From contig CACJVT010000002.1 in NCBI GenBank assembly GCA_902596925.1, positions 62,001 through 126,000 on the forward strand: a stretch of DNA of 64,000 nucleotides, in the 5' to 3' direction. The notes below the pieces were generated by a model. The model saw nothing but the letters and a program-made list of their open reading frames with translations, did not search any database and was not told the origin of the DNA. This stretch comes from an uncultured Pelagibacteraceae bacterium. Its GTDB lineage: Bacteria; Pseudomonadota; Alphaproteobacteria; Pelagibacterales; Pelagibacteraceae. Position 1 is the first letter of the stretch, and the number at the start of each line of letters is the position of its first letter. Below, piece after piece: positions 19,508 to 28,618 of this stretch. The position numbers were made by a program, and so were the translations under genes.

Positions 19508-20449
19508 ATGGCAATTAAAACAAATCAAGCTATTAAAATATCTCAAAAACACCTATTAGGAATTCAAGATTTATCAATCAATGATGTTAATTTAATACTT
19601 GATGAAGCAAATTCATTTATAAAAGTAAATCAGAGTAAAAATAAAAAAGTTGACGTTTTAAGAGGTAAAACTCAAATTAATTTATTTTTTGAACCTTCTA
19701 CTAGAACTCAAAGCTCTTTTGAACTAGCTGGTAAAAGACTTGGCGCTGATGTTATGTCAATGAATATTAGCAACTCTGCAATTAAAAAAGGTGAAACATT
19801 AATAGATACAGCAATGACTCTTAATGCGATGCATCCTGATATTATTGTAATTAGACATCAAGATTCTGGAGCATGTAATCTTCTTTCACAAAAAGTAAAC
19901 TGTGCAGTTCTTAATGCTGGTGATGGAAGAAGAGAGCACCCTACTCAGGCTTTATTAGATGCATTAACAATCATAACTCGTAAAAAAAAGATACAAGGAT
20001 TAAAAATTGCAATCTGTGGAGATATTCTTCATTCAAGAGTTGCTAGATCAAATATTTACTTACTTAGTATGTTGGGGGCAGAAGTGAACATAATCGCTCC
20101 AACAAATCTTATGCCAAAAGAAATTGAAAAATTTGGTGTTAATACTTTTACTGATATGAAAAAAGGATTGAAAGATTGTGATATTGTTATGATGTTGAGA
20201 TTACAGAATGAGCGAATGACAAGTTCATATCTTTCATCCAATAGAGAATATTATGAATATTACGGATTAACTCCTGATAAATTACAACATGCCAAATCTG
20301 ATGCTTTAATTATGCATCCTGGTCCAATGAATAGAGGTATAGAAATAGATACAATGCTAGCAGATGATATCAACAAAAGTGTAATTAAAGAGCAAGTTGA
20401 ATTGGGTGTCGCGGTAAGGATGGCTTGTCTTAAAGTATTTTGTACATAA
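19508..20449 (+). CDS. pyrB: Aspartate carbamoyltransferase catalytic subunit
   Basis: Joins carbamoyl phosphate and aspartate in pyrimidine synthesis. 313 residues from the ATG at 19508 (a TTG at 19499 is possible but less likely). Seen: [20 protein letters not shown], the carbamoyl-phosphate loop; [18 protein letters not shown]; and HPGPMNRG. The stop TAA shares its last base with the pyrX ATG, so the two proteins are likely made together and may form the stable ATCase-pseudoDHOase complex known from Pseudomonas (inference). Confidence 0.96.
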   Translation: MAIKTNQAIKISQKHLLGIQDLSINDVNLILDEANSFIKVNQSKNKKVDVLRGKTQINLFFEPSTRTQSSFELAGKRLGADVMSMNISNSAIKKGETLIDTAMTLNAMHPDIIVIRHQDSGACNLLSQKVNCAVLNAGDGRREHPTQALLDALTIITRKKKIQGLKIAICGDILHSRVARSNIYLLSMLGAEVNIIAPTNLMPKEIEKFGVNTFTDMKKGLKDCDIVMMLRLQNERMTSSYLSSNREYYEYYGLTPDKLQHAKSDALIMHPGPMNRGIEIDTMLADDINKSVIKEQVELGVAVRMACLKVFCT

Positions 20450-21735
20450 TGAAAAAACAATATTTTATAAACGCTAATATAATTGATCCTTACAACTCCA
20501 TGAATGAAAATGGGGGTCTGATTATAAGTGAAGATGGAAAAATTGAGGCCATAGGAAAAAAAGTAAATATTAATAATTTACCAAGTAGAGAGAAACCAAT
20601 TGATTTAAAGGGGAAGTATATTTTCCCTGGATTAGTCGATATGCGAGTTTTTGTTGGTGAACCAGGCTATGAGTATAAAGAAAATTTTAGAACACTGAGT
20701 AACGCGGCACTCTCAGGTGGTGTCACTTCAGTTGTAACAATGCCTAATACAGATCCAGTAATTGATAATGTTTCTATAGTCGATTTTCTAAAAAGAAGAG
20801 GAAGAGATAAATCAAAGATAAATATTTTTCCATGTGCCTCCTTAACAAAAAATACTGAAGGTACAAATATGACTGAATTTGGTTTGTTACAAAATAAAGG
20901 AATAATTGCATTCACGGATGGCGTTAAAACAATTCAAAATCCAAGATTGATGTCTAGAATAATGAACTCTGCTAAAGATTTGGGTAGCTTAATAATGCAG
21001 CACGCTGAAGATTATGAGCTAGCAAAAAACGGTATGATTAACTCCGGAATAATTGCTTCAAAATTAGGTCTATCTGGTATACCTGAAATCGCTGAGCGTA
21101 TTCTGATCGAGAGAGATTTAACATTACTGGAAAAGGTTAAATGTAGATATCATATCTCTCAATTGTCATCACAAAAGTCTGTCGATGTAATTAAATCAAG
21201 AAAGGAGATAGTAAAATTCACATGTGGTGTTTCGATTAATAACTTATCTTTAAATGAAAACGACATAGGAGATTTCAAAACATTTTTGAAATTATCTCCA
21301 CCATTAAGAAGAGAAGAAGATAGACTAGCTTTAGTACAAGGTTTAAAGGACGATTTAATTGATGTAATAGTTTCAGACCACAAGCCTGAAGATGAAGAGT
21401 CAAAAAGATTAACATTTGCTCAAGCAGCAACTGGTGCGTCAGGTATAGAAACTCTGCTGTCTCTAAGTTTAGAATTATATCATAACGGATCACTCAAATT
21501 AGAGACAATTATAAAAGCATTAACATCAAACCCTGCTAAAATATTAAAGATAAATAAAGGGAATCTATCTATTGGTAATAATGCTGATCTTTGTATAGTA
21601 GATATAGATAAACCATGGATTGTAAAGAAAGATAAACTTATCTCAAAATCAAAAAATACATCTATCGAAGATAAAAAACTTCAAGGCAAAGTCACAAATA
21701 CATTTGTAAACGGTAAAGAATTATTTAAGCTATAG
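20449..21735 (+). CDS. pyrX: Dihydroorotase-like protein lacking the zinc HxH motif (pyrC')
   Basis: A 428-residue amidohydrolase of the dihydroorotase class I type. The strand that normally carries the metal-binding HxH reads GLVDMRVFVGEPG, with Arg66 and Phe68 in place of the two His residues. Other landmarks remain: MPNTDPVID, QHAEDYELAKNG, YHISQLSS and SDHKPED. Without HxH it is probably not an active dihydroorotase but a structural partner of PyrB, as described for pyrC' of pseudomonads; similar proteins occur next to pyrB in other alphaproteobacteria. A working dihydroorotase should then be encoded elsewhere. The ATG at 20449 overlaps the pyrB stop by 1 nt. Confidence 0.9.
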   Translation: MKKQYFINANIIDPYNSMNENGGLIISEDGKIEAIGKKVNINNLPSREKPIDLKGKYIFPGLVDMRVFVGEPGYEYKENFRTLSNAALSGGVTSVVTMPNTDPVIDNVSIVDFLKRRGRDKSKINIFPCASLTKNTEGTNMTEFGLLQNKGIIAFTDGVKTIQNPRLMSRIMNSAKDLGSLIMQHAEDYELAKNGMINSGIIASKLGLSGIPEIAERILIERDLTLLEKVKCRYHISQLSSQKSVDVIKSRKEIVKFTCGVSINNLSLNENDIGDFKTFLKLSPPLRREEDRLALVQGLKDDLIDVIVSDHKPEDEESKRLTFAQAATGASGIETLLSLSLELYHNGSLKLETIIKALTSNPAKILKINKGNLSIGNNADLCIVDIDKPWIVKKDKLISKSKNTSIEDKKLQGKVTNTFVNGKELFKL

Positions 21736-21736
21736 T

Positions 21737-22315
21737 ATGGACACTTTTATCATAGGTATAATTTCATATTTGATGGGTTCAATTCCATTTGGATTGATAC
21801 TAACCAAAATTTTTTTGAAAAAAGATATAAGAGATATTGGATCTGGAAATATTGGGGCTACAAATGTACTTAGAACTGGTAATAAGACGGTTGGTTACAT
21901 CACGCTAACTCTTGATATTTTAAAAGCTGTTATCCCTGTAATATTTGTTAAAATTTATTACACAGATTTTTTATATTTAGCATCATTATGCGCATTTATA
22001 GGTCATGTATTTCCTATATGGCTTAAATTTAAAGGAGGGAAAGGTGTTGCAACATACGTTGGTATTCTATTTGCTATAAATATTTATTTTGGAATAATCT
22101 TTGCTTTATCCTGGTTTGTAATTTTTGCTATAACAAAATTTTCATCTTTATCCTCATTAATTGCTTCTGTATCAATTCCTATTTATTTGCTAGTCACGGG
22201 TCAATTTAAAGATATATTTTTTTTTGTAATCATGTTTGTGTTAATATTTTTTACTCATCGAGAAAATATCAAAAGATTGAAAAATAAAGAAGAAACTAAG
22301 ACAAAAATTTATTAA
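21737..22315 (+). CDS. plsY: Acyl-phosphate:glycerol-3-phosphate acyltransferase
   Basis: 192-residue inner-membrane enzyme that acylates glycerol 3-phosphate using acyl phosphate, the first step of phospholipid synthesis. Seen: the N-terminal block YLMGSIPFGLILTK, the glycine-rich DIGSGNIGATNVLR, and FKGGKGVATYVG, the three conserved PlsY motifs, among about five hydrophobic segments. It begins 1 nt after pyrX ends. In many relatives dprA lies between plsY and topA; here only 36 nt separate them. Confidence 0.95.
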   Translation: MDTFIIGIISYLMGSIPFGLILTKIFLKKDIRDIGSGNIGATNVLRTGNKTVGYITLTLDILKAVIPVIFVKIYYTDFLYLASLCAFIGHVFPIWLKFKGGKGVATYVGILFAINIYFGIIFALSWFVIFAITKFSSLSSLIASVSIPIYLLVTGQFKDIFFFVIMFVLIFFTHRENIKRLKNKEETKTKIY

Positions 22316-22351
22316 TTTGACTATCTAACTCTTTTAGGTAGTTTGTCATTT

Positions 22352-24931
22352 ATGAACCTGGTCATTGTAGAAAGTCCGGCTAAAGCTAAAACTATCAATA
22401 AATATTTAGGTGATAATTATAAAGTATTAGCTAGTTATGGGCATATTAGAGATTTACCTTCTAAAAATGGTTCAGTTGATCCAGATCAAGATTTTAAAAT
22501 GGAATGGGAAATTGATAGCTTTTCAAAAAAATATCTTAAAGAAATTACTGATGCAGCCAAAGATTCTTCAAAAATTATACTAGCAACTGACCCTGATCGT
22601 GAAGGAGAAGCAATAGCTTGGCATGTAAAAGAATATCTAAATGAAAAAAAACTTCTTAAAGATAAAGAAATAGAAAGAGTTGTTTTTAATGAAATTACAA
22701 AAAAAGCAGTAATTCATGGAATTGAAAATCCAAGACAAATTGAACCGCTTTTAGTTGATGCTTACATGGCTCGAAGAGCTTTAGATTACTTGGTTGGCTT
22801 TAATATTTCACCAATATTATGGACAAAACTTCCAGGCTCTAAATCTGCTGGAAGAGTTCAATCAGTAGCTTTAAAATTGATAACTGAAAGAGAACATGAA
22901 ATTGAATCCTTTAAGCCAGAAGAATTTTGGACTTTAAGTGTCAAATTTAAAGATGAAAAAAATCAAAATATCCTTGCAAGTATTAGTCAACTAGATAATA
23001 ACAAAATTGAAAAATTCTCTTTTAGAAATAAAGACGAGATAAATAAAGCTATATCAAGTATCAATCAAAAAAAATTCAGTATTACAGATATATCTAGTAA
23101 AGTAGTAAATCGTAATCCATCAGGACCATTTACTACATCAACTCTTCAACAAACAGCTTCAAGTCGATTAGGGTTTGGTGCATCAAGAACTATGCAAATT
23201 GCTCAAAAGCTTTATCAAGGAGTCGAAATTGAAGGAGAAACTATTGGTTTGATAACATATATGAGAACAGATGGTACTAATTTATCAAAAGATGCAGTTG
23301 TGGCTTTTAGAGATTATATCAAAAAAGAAATCGGTAATGAATATTTACCTGAGAGTGCTTTAAATTACTCTGGTAAAAAGGCAAAAAATGCACAAGAGGC
23401 ACATGAAGCAATAAGACCCACAGATGTTATTAGAACTCCACAGAGTGTAAAAAAGTATCTAAGCACAGATCAAAATAAACTTTATGATTTAATATGGAGT
23501 AGAGCTTTATCTTCTCAAATGCAATCTGCTAAATTTGATAGAAATACTATAACGATTACATCAACTAATAATGATACAGTATGCAAAGCAAGTGGATCAG
23601 TTCTTAAGTTTGATGGATTTTTAAAGATATACAATAATCAAGGTAAGGATGATGACGAAAATATTCTACCTTCTGTTTCTAAAGGATTTGTAAATATTGA
23701 GTCCTTAATAGATGAACAGCATTTTACACAACCACCTCCAAGATATTCTGAAGCTAGCTTAGTAAAAAAACTAGAGGAATTAGGAATAGGAAGACCATCT
23801 ACTTACGCAAGTATAATTTCTACAATAGCAAATAGAGGTTATGCAGAAATATTGAATAAAAGATTTTTTCCAACTGATAGAGGAAAACTTATTTCAGCTT
23901 TTCTTGAAAAATTGTTCTCAAAATATGTAGATTATAACTTTACTGCTGGTTTAGAGGATCAATTAGACGAAATTACAACTGGTAAAGAAAGTTGGATAAA
24001 AGTCTTAGAACTATTCTGGAAAGACTTCAATAGTAATGTGGCTGAAGTGAAGGAAAAAAGAACAAGAGAGGTCTTAGATCTTTTAAATGATAGTTTAGGG
24101 GATTTGGTTTTCGATAAGGATGATAAAGGAAATATTGTAAGAAAGTGTCAATTATGTAATTCAGGGACACTAAGCTTAAAAAACAGCTTTAGGGGTGGAG
24201 CATTTATTGGTTGTTCAAATTACCCTGAATGTAAATTTACAAGACCTTTGTCTAAAGCTAAAGCAGCAGCACAAGCACAATTAGCTGAACCTAAATTTAT
24301 TGGAAAGCATGAGAACGGCAATGATATATATCTTAAAAATGGAAGATTCGGTCCGTATTTGCAATATGAAAAAATTCCAGAAGATATTGAAATCGAAAAA
24401 ACACCAAAGAAAAAAAAGAAAACAAAAAAAATAAAATCAGATGTAAATGAACTTTTAAAAAATGTCTCCATTCCAAAGGGTTTAGAACTAGAGAGTATAG
24501 ATTTAGAAAAAGCACAATTTTTATGCTCACTACCAAAATCTTTAGGAATAAATCCTGATAATCAAAAAGAAATTACTTTAAACACTGGAAGATTTGGTCC
24601 TTACCTAAAGTGTGAAAATAAATCAGCTAGAATAGAAAATATTGAAGAAATTTTTTCTATTGGTTTAAATAGAGCGATAACATTAATTGCTGAAGCTAAA
24701 CCAGGAAGAATGTCTTCTTCGATGATCAAAGACCTAGGTGAACATCCTGAGGATAAAAAACCAGTAAGAATTATGAAGGGACAATATGGGCCATATATCA
24801 AATATAAATCACTAAATGCGACAATACCTGAGGAAAAGGATCCAACAGAACTTACAATGGAAGAAGCATTAATATTGATTGAGAAAAGAAAAGAATACGA
24901 TAAAACAAAAAAGAAAAAAAAGAAAAAATGA
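22352..24931 (+). CDS. topA: DNA topoisomerase I
   Basis: Type IA topoisomerase that relaxes negative supercoils, 859 residues from the ATG at 22352 (a TTG at 22343 is also in frame). Seen: the TOPRIM start VIVESPAKAKTINKYLG, the acidic DPDREGEAIAWH, the active-site Tyr303 in GLITYMRTDGT, HEAIRPTD, and RPSTYASIISTI. The C-terminus has one four-Cys zinc motif (Cys599-x2-Cys602 ... GCSNYPEC) and later repeats of the form NGRFGPYLQ, TGRFGPYLK and KGQYGPYIK, joined by lysine-rich linkers and a poly-Lys tail. Such basic tails help processive binding of DNA. Confidence 0.97.
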   Translation: MNLVIVESPAKAKTINKYLGDNYKVLASYGHIRDLPSKNGSVDPDQDFKMEWEIDSFSKKYLKEITDAAKDSSKIILATDPDREGEAIAWHVKEYLNEKKLLKDKEIERVVFNEITKKAVIHGIENPRQIEPLLVDAYMARRALDYLVGFNISPILWTKLPGSKSAGRVQSVALKLITEREHEIESFKPEEFWTLSVKFKDEKNQNILASISQLDNNKIEKFSFRNKDEINKAISSINQKKFSITDISSKVVNRNPSGPFTTSTLQQTASSRLGFGASRTMQIAQKLYQGVEIEGETIGLITYMRTDGTNLSKDAVVAFRDYIKKEIGNEYLPESALNYSGKKAKNAQEAHEAIRPTDVIRTPQSVKKYLSTDQNKLYDLIWSRALSSQMQSAKFDRNTITITSTNNDTVCKASGSVLKFDGFLKIYNNQGKDDDENILPSVSKGFVNIESLIDEQHFTQPPPRYSEASLVKKLEELGIGRPSTYASIISTIANRGYAEILNKRFFPTDRGKLISAFLEKLFSKYVDYNFTAGLEDQLDEITTGKESWIKVLELFWKDFNSNVAEVKEKRTREVLDLLNDSLGDLVFDKDDKGNIVRKCQLCNSGTLSLKNSFRGGAFIGCSNYPECKFTRPLSKAKAAAQAQLAEPKFIGKHENGNDIYLKNGRFGPYLQYEKIPEDIEIEKTPKKKKKTKKIKSDVNELLKNVSIPKGLELESIDLEKAQFLCSLPKSLGINPDNQKEITLNTGRFGPYLKCENKSARIENIEEIFSIGLNRAITLIAEAKPGRMSSSMIKDLGEHPEDKKPVRIMKGQYGPYIKYKSLNATIPEEKDPTELTMEEALILIEKRKEYDKTKKKKKKK

Positions 24932-25182
24932 AAAAAATAGTTTTCATAATTATTACCCTTTTATTTTATTTAAATAGTTACTCTTTTTCTGACGAATTAA
25001 ATTGTAACGAATTTAAAAAATTTTCAGTAAGTTATATGAAATGTAAAGCTAACTTAATTAAGAATAAAACAGTATCTGCTGGTAAAAATTTTATAGATGA
25101 CACTAAGAATTATCAAAATAAACAATGGTCTGACGAAAAAAATAAATTAAATAATTTAAAAGAAAAACTTACAGAAAAATGA
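24928..25182 (+). CDS. Small secreted protein of unknown function
   Basis: An 84-residue protein I do not recognise. It has a clear signal peptide (about 1-19, cleavage near YSFS-DE), two Cys residues (26 and 39) that could form a disulfide in the periplasm, and a charged, Lys- and Asn-rich helical C-terminus (KQWSDEKNKLNNLKEKLTEK-like). It is likely real because its ATG overlaps the topA stop by 4 nt and its own stop overlaps the ridA start by 4 nt, so it is sandwiched in a tightly coupled operon. Confidence 0.7.
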   Translation: MKKIVFIIITLLFYLNSYSFSDELNCNEFKKFSVSYMKCKANLIKNKTVSAGKNFIDDTKNYQNKQWSDEKNKLNNLKEKLTEK

Positions 25183-25640
25183 ATTACGAACAAAACTTAA
25201 AAAAGATAGGTTTAAAATTACCTGAAGCTAAAGCTCCAGTTGGTAATTATGTTGCAACTAAAATTTCTGGAAAAATGTTATTTGTATCTGGACAAATTTC
25301 AATTAATGAAAAAGGTGAATTAATCAAAGGAAAAGTTGGTAAAGATTTGGATGTTGAGTCTGGATATAATGCAGCAAAAAGATGTGCTTTAAGTATTATT
25401 TCTCAAATAATGAAGGCATGCGATAATGATCTTACAAAGATTAAATCCTGTATTAAACTTACAGGTTTTGTCAATTCTACAGATAATTTTGAGGATCAAC
25501 CTAAAGTAATTAATGGTGCATCTGATTTAATTGCATCTGTTTTTGGAGATGCAGGAATGCACACTAGAGCGGCTGTAAGTGTTAATAGTCTTCCCCTGGG
25601 TGTTGCTGTTGAAGTTGATGCTATATTTGAGCTTAATTAA
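25179..25640 (+). CDS. ridA: RidA/YjgF family reactive-imine deaminase
   Basis: 153 residues. RidA proteins hydrolyse reactive enamine/imine intermediates released by PLP enzymes. Seen: FVSGQISINEKGELIKGKVG (split about 33-43 and 44-52), the LTGFVNSTDNF block, and AGMHTRAAVSVNSLPLGVAVEVDA with the conserved Arg that binds the substrate carboxylate. The longer N-terminus and the MHTRAAV form are typical of the YjgF subgroup close to LL1-type RidA. Its end faces ugd with a 3-nt gap. Confidence 0.92.
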   Translation: MNYEQNLKKIGLKLPEAKAPVGNYVATKISGKMLFVSGQISINEKGELIKGKVGKDLDVESGYNAAKRCALSIISQIMKACDNDLTKIKSCIKLTGFVNSTDNFEDQPKVINGASDLIASVFGDAGMHTRAAVSVNSLPLGVAVEVDAIFELN

Positions 25641-25643
25641 AAT

Positions 25644-26945
25644 TTATCTTCCAATACTATAATATTTAAAACCTTGGTTTTTAATTTTCGTTGGAGAATA
25701 TATATTCCTCATATCATAAATAATAAATTTTTTACCTCTTGCTAGACTCTTAAAATTGATTGATTTAAAATCATTCCATTCTGTGTGAATTATTACAAGA
25801 TCTGAGCCTTTTAAAGACTCTCTTATATTATCAATATAAGAAACATTTTTAACTTTTGAGAATTCTTTTTTAATACCTGTTGGATCAAAATAATTTATCT
25901 TAGCACCCTTTTTTGATAATGCAGGTATCATTTTTAAACTAGAAGAGTCTCTCATATCATCTGTGTTAGCTTTAAATGTGACACCTAAGAAAGTTATTCT
26001 CTTATTATTAACTTTATTATTTAAAATTTTATAGACTTTATTTAGTAAAAAATTAGATCTATTTTCATTTGATTTTATGACAGATTTAATTACAGAAAGA
26101 TTTATTTTGAATTTATCAGCTGTAGAAGTTATAGCTTTAGTATCTTTAGGAAAACATGATCCACCATAACCAGGCCCTGCTCTTAAAAAACGACTCCCTA
26201 TTCTTTTATCTAAACCCATCCCAATTGAAATATCTTCTACATTTATTCCTGTTTTTTCACACAAATTTGCTATTTCATTAATGAATGTAATTTTCGTAGC
26301 CAAAAAAGCATTGGATGCATATTTGATTAATTCTGCAGCTCTTCTAGATGTGTGAATATATTGAGCTCCTTTAGAAATTAAAGGTGCATACAAATTATTC
26401 ATTACTCGGTTAGACTTTTTATCATTAGATCCGACAACAATTCTATCAGGAAAAGTAAAATCTCGGATAGCTTCACCTTCTCTTAAAAATTCTGGATTTG
26501 ATACAACAGAAAATTTATTCTTATTACTCTTTTTTTTTAATAAAATTTTTTCAATTTCATCACCAGTTGTCACAGGTACCGTTGATTTAGTGACTATTAT
26601 CTTAAATTTATTAATTGATAAACTTATCTCTTTTGCCACTTGAAAAATTTGACTTAGATCTGCGCTACTACCGCTTTTTTTTGTTGGTGTTCCAACACAA
26701 ATAAAAATTATATCAGATTCTTTTATTGATTTTTTTAAATCTGATGAAAATTTTAATCGTTTATTTTTATAATTTTTATTAACTAATTCAGTAAGTCCAG
26801 GTTCATATATAGGAATTTTTCCTTTTGAAAGCAGATCTATTTTTTTTAAATCTTTGTCAACACAAATCACATTATTTCCTAGATCAGCAAAGCATACACC
26901 ACTAACTAAACCTACATAACCTGTTCCTATCATACAAAGTTTCAT
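25644..26945 (-). CDS. ugd: UDP-glucose 6-dehydrogenase
   Basis: Oxidises UDP-glucose twice to UDP-glucuronate, a precursor of surface polysaccharides. 433 residues from the ATG at 26945, chosen because the NAD-binding motif MIGTGYVGLVSG then begins at residue 5 and the ATG overlaps the galU stop as ATGA; a longer frame extends 17 codons into galU and is unlikely. Seen: CVGTP, the catalytic Cys264 in GPGYGGSCFPKDTKA, and the C-terminal UDP-binding domain with LGVTFKANTDDMRDSSS. It pairs functionally with galU, which makes its substrate. Confidence 0.96.
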   Translation of the reverse strand: MKLCMIGTGYVGLVSGVCFADLGNNVICVDKDLKKIDLLSKGKIPIYEPGLTELVNKNYKNKRLKFSSDLKKSIKESDIIFICVGTPTKKSGSSADLSQIFQVAKEISLSINKFKIIVTKSTVPVTTGDEIEKILLKKKSNKNKFSVVSNPEFLREGEAIRDFTFPDRIVVGSNDKKSNRVMNNLYAPLISKGAQYIHTSRRAAELIKYASNAFLATKITFINEIANLCEKTGINVEDISIGMGLDKRIGSRFLRAGPGYGGSCFPKDTKAITSTADKFKINLSVIKSVIKSNENRSNFLLNKVYKILNNKVNNKRITFLGVTFKANTDDMRDSSSLKMIPALSKKGAKINYFDPTGIKKEFSKVKNVSYIDNIRESLKGSDLVIIHTEWNDFKSINFKSLARGKKFIIYDMRNIYSPTKIKNQGFKYYSIGR

Positions 26946-27757
26946 GATTTTGCTATTTCTAATGTTGATTTGATATAACCATCCATACTTCCACAATCCA
27001 AGTATTTACCGGTAAAATTATGAGCAATAAATTTTTCTTTGTTTTGTATCAATGATTGTATTGCGTCTGTGATATGAATTTCACCACCTTTACCTGGTTT
27101 TTGATTTAATAATTTAGAAAATATTTTTTTTGGAAGAATATATCGTCCTATTACAGCTTTATTTGATGGTGCTGTTGAAATTGATGGTTTTTCGATAACA
27201 TCATTTATAACATAATTATTTTTATTTATCTTTTTTCCTAATTTATAAATTCCCCATCTTGAGACAGTTTTTTTTGGGACATTAATACTTGCCATTACAG
27301 ATGATTTGTAACGGTTATGTATATTAATCATCGACTTTGAGCAATTCTTCTTAATTATTAGATCATCTGGTAGTAACATCAGAAAAAAATCATCTGTGAT
27401 AAATTTTTTTGTTTTTAATACTGCATCACCTGTTCCCAGCGGTTTATTTTGATAAACAAATTTAATCATCTTTTTATATTTTAAAATTTTTTTATATTCT
27501 TTAATAACTCTAGGATCATTTTTCTTTTTAATTATTTTTTTATAAAAACTATCCTTATAAAAATAATCTTTTATCATTTGTTTTTTTTTTGAAATAATAA
27601 AAATTATTTTTTTAATACCAGCATCTGCACATTCATCTAAAATATACTCAATTCCTGGTTTTCCATTAATAGGAAGAAGTTCTTTGGCAAATATACTGGT
27701 TAAAGGTAATAACCTTGTACCTAGACCAGCTAAAGGAATAATTGCTTGTTTAATCAT
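26942..27757 (-). CDS. galU: UTP-glucose-1-phosphate uridylyltransferase
   Basis: Makes UDP-glucose from UTP and glucose 1-phosphate. 271 residues with the nucleotidyltransferase N-terminus IPLAGLGTRLLPLTS followed by AKELLPINGKP, the block QNKPLGTGDAVL, and LPDDLI, which carries the metal-binding Asp. The usual TKxxPKEMLP is changed to TSIFAKELLP but the key Lys-Glu is kept. It is first in a two-gene unit galU-ugd for UDP-sugar supply and is divergent from panC. Confidence 0.94.
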   Translation of the reverse strand: MIKQAIIPLAGLGTRLLPLTSIFAKELLPINGKPGIEYILDECADAGIKKIIFIISKKKQMIKDYFYKDSFYKKIIKKKNDPRVIKEYKKILKYKKMIKFVYQNKPLGTGDAVLKTKKFITDDFFLMLLPDDLIIKKNCSKSMINIHNRYKSSVMASINVPKKTVSRWGIYKLGKKINKNNYVINDVIEKPSISTAPSNKAVIGRYILPKKIFSKLLNQKPGKGGEIHITDAIQSLIQNKEKFIAHNFTGKYLDCGSMDGYIKSTLEIAKS

Positions 27758-27791
27758 TTAAATGTTTTACTTATTAAAGTGTTTTATACAA

Positions 27792-28604
27792 ATGAAAATT
27801 TTATTAAACAATATTGATTTAAATGAGGCATTATTTGGCAATTCAAATATTGGATTTGTGCCTACTATGGGCAGCCTACATCGTGGTCATATCTCATTAA
27901 TTAAGAAATCTCAAAAAATTTCCAATAAAACCTTAGTAAGTATATTCATAAATCCTAAACAATTTAATAACAAAGAAGACTACAAAAAATATCCCAGAAA
28001 TATAAAAAAAGATTTAAAAATTTTAAAAAGACTAAAAGTGGATTTTGTGTATTTACCAAAAATCAAAGATATCTATAAAACTAAAAACAAAATAAAAATT
28101 AAACTAAATAAACAAGACAAAATACTATGTGCAAAATATAGAAAGGGTCATTTTGAAGGGGTGATTGATGTGATGACTCGTTTAACAAAAATAGTTAGTC
28201 CATCAAAAATATTCATGGGTGAAAAAGATTTTCAGCAATTATTATTGGTAAAGAGATACGTTGAAAAAAATTTCAAGTCTAAAATTATTTTTTGTAAAAC
28301 AATTAGAGATAAAAATAAATTAGCTTTATCATCTAGAAATATTCTTTTAAAAAAAAATGATTTGATAAAAGCAGGTAAAATAACAAAGAGTCTTATTATC
28401 TTTAAAAAAAAATTATTAGATAAGAAAAATTTAAATAATTTGATTTTTATGAAAAAAAACGAACTTATAAAAAAATATGATATTAAGATAGATTATCTCG
28501 AATTAAGAAATACAAAAAATCTTAGATTAGCTAATAAAATAAAAAATGCTAAAATTTTTGTTGCTTATTTTATTAATAAAGTAAGGCTAATAGATAATTT
28601 TTAA
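27792..28604 (+). CDS. panC: Pantothenate synthetase
   Basis: Joins pantoate and beta-alanine with ATP to form pantothenate. About 270 residues from the ATG at 27792; an ATG at 27762 would add 10 residues but reaches close to the divergent galU start. Seen: FVPTMGSLHRGHISLI with the HIGH-like motif, the VSIFINPKQF block, FMGEKDFQQLLLV, and KMSK-like LALSSRN. The protein is unusually rich in Lys, Ile and Asn for the family, reflecting extreme AT bias. panB is not in this window. Confidence 0.93.
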   Translation: MKILLNNIDLNEALFGNSNIGFVPTMGSLHRGHISLIKKSQKISNKTLVSIFINPKQFNNKEDYKKYPRNIKKDLKILKRLKVDFVYLPKIKDIYKTKNKIKIKLNKQDKILCAKYRKGHFEGVIDVMTRLTKIVSPSKIFMGEKDFQQLLLVKRYVEKNFKSKIIFCKTIRDKNKLALSSRNILLKKNDLIKAGKITKSLIIFKKKLLDKKNLNNLIFMKKNELIKKYDIKIDYLELRNTKNLRLANKIKNAKIFVAYFINKVRLIDNF

Positions 28605-28618
28605 TTTTTATAAAAAAT
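28604..28618. terminator. AT-only hairpin between convergent panC and mgtE
   Basis: ATTTTT and AAAAAT pair around ATA over the 3-nt gap and stop codons of the convergent genes. It is symmetric and could serve both strands, but is short and free of G:C pairs. Confidence 0.25.

Noticed and set aside
26946-26996. Longer ugd N-terminus starting at 26996.
   Set aside because: The extra 17 residues lie inside galU and precede the NAD-binding motif that normally begins a few residues from the start; the ATGA overlap at 26945-26942 is the better start.
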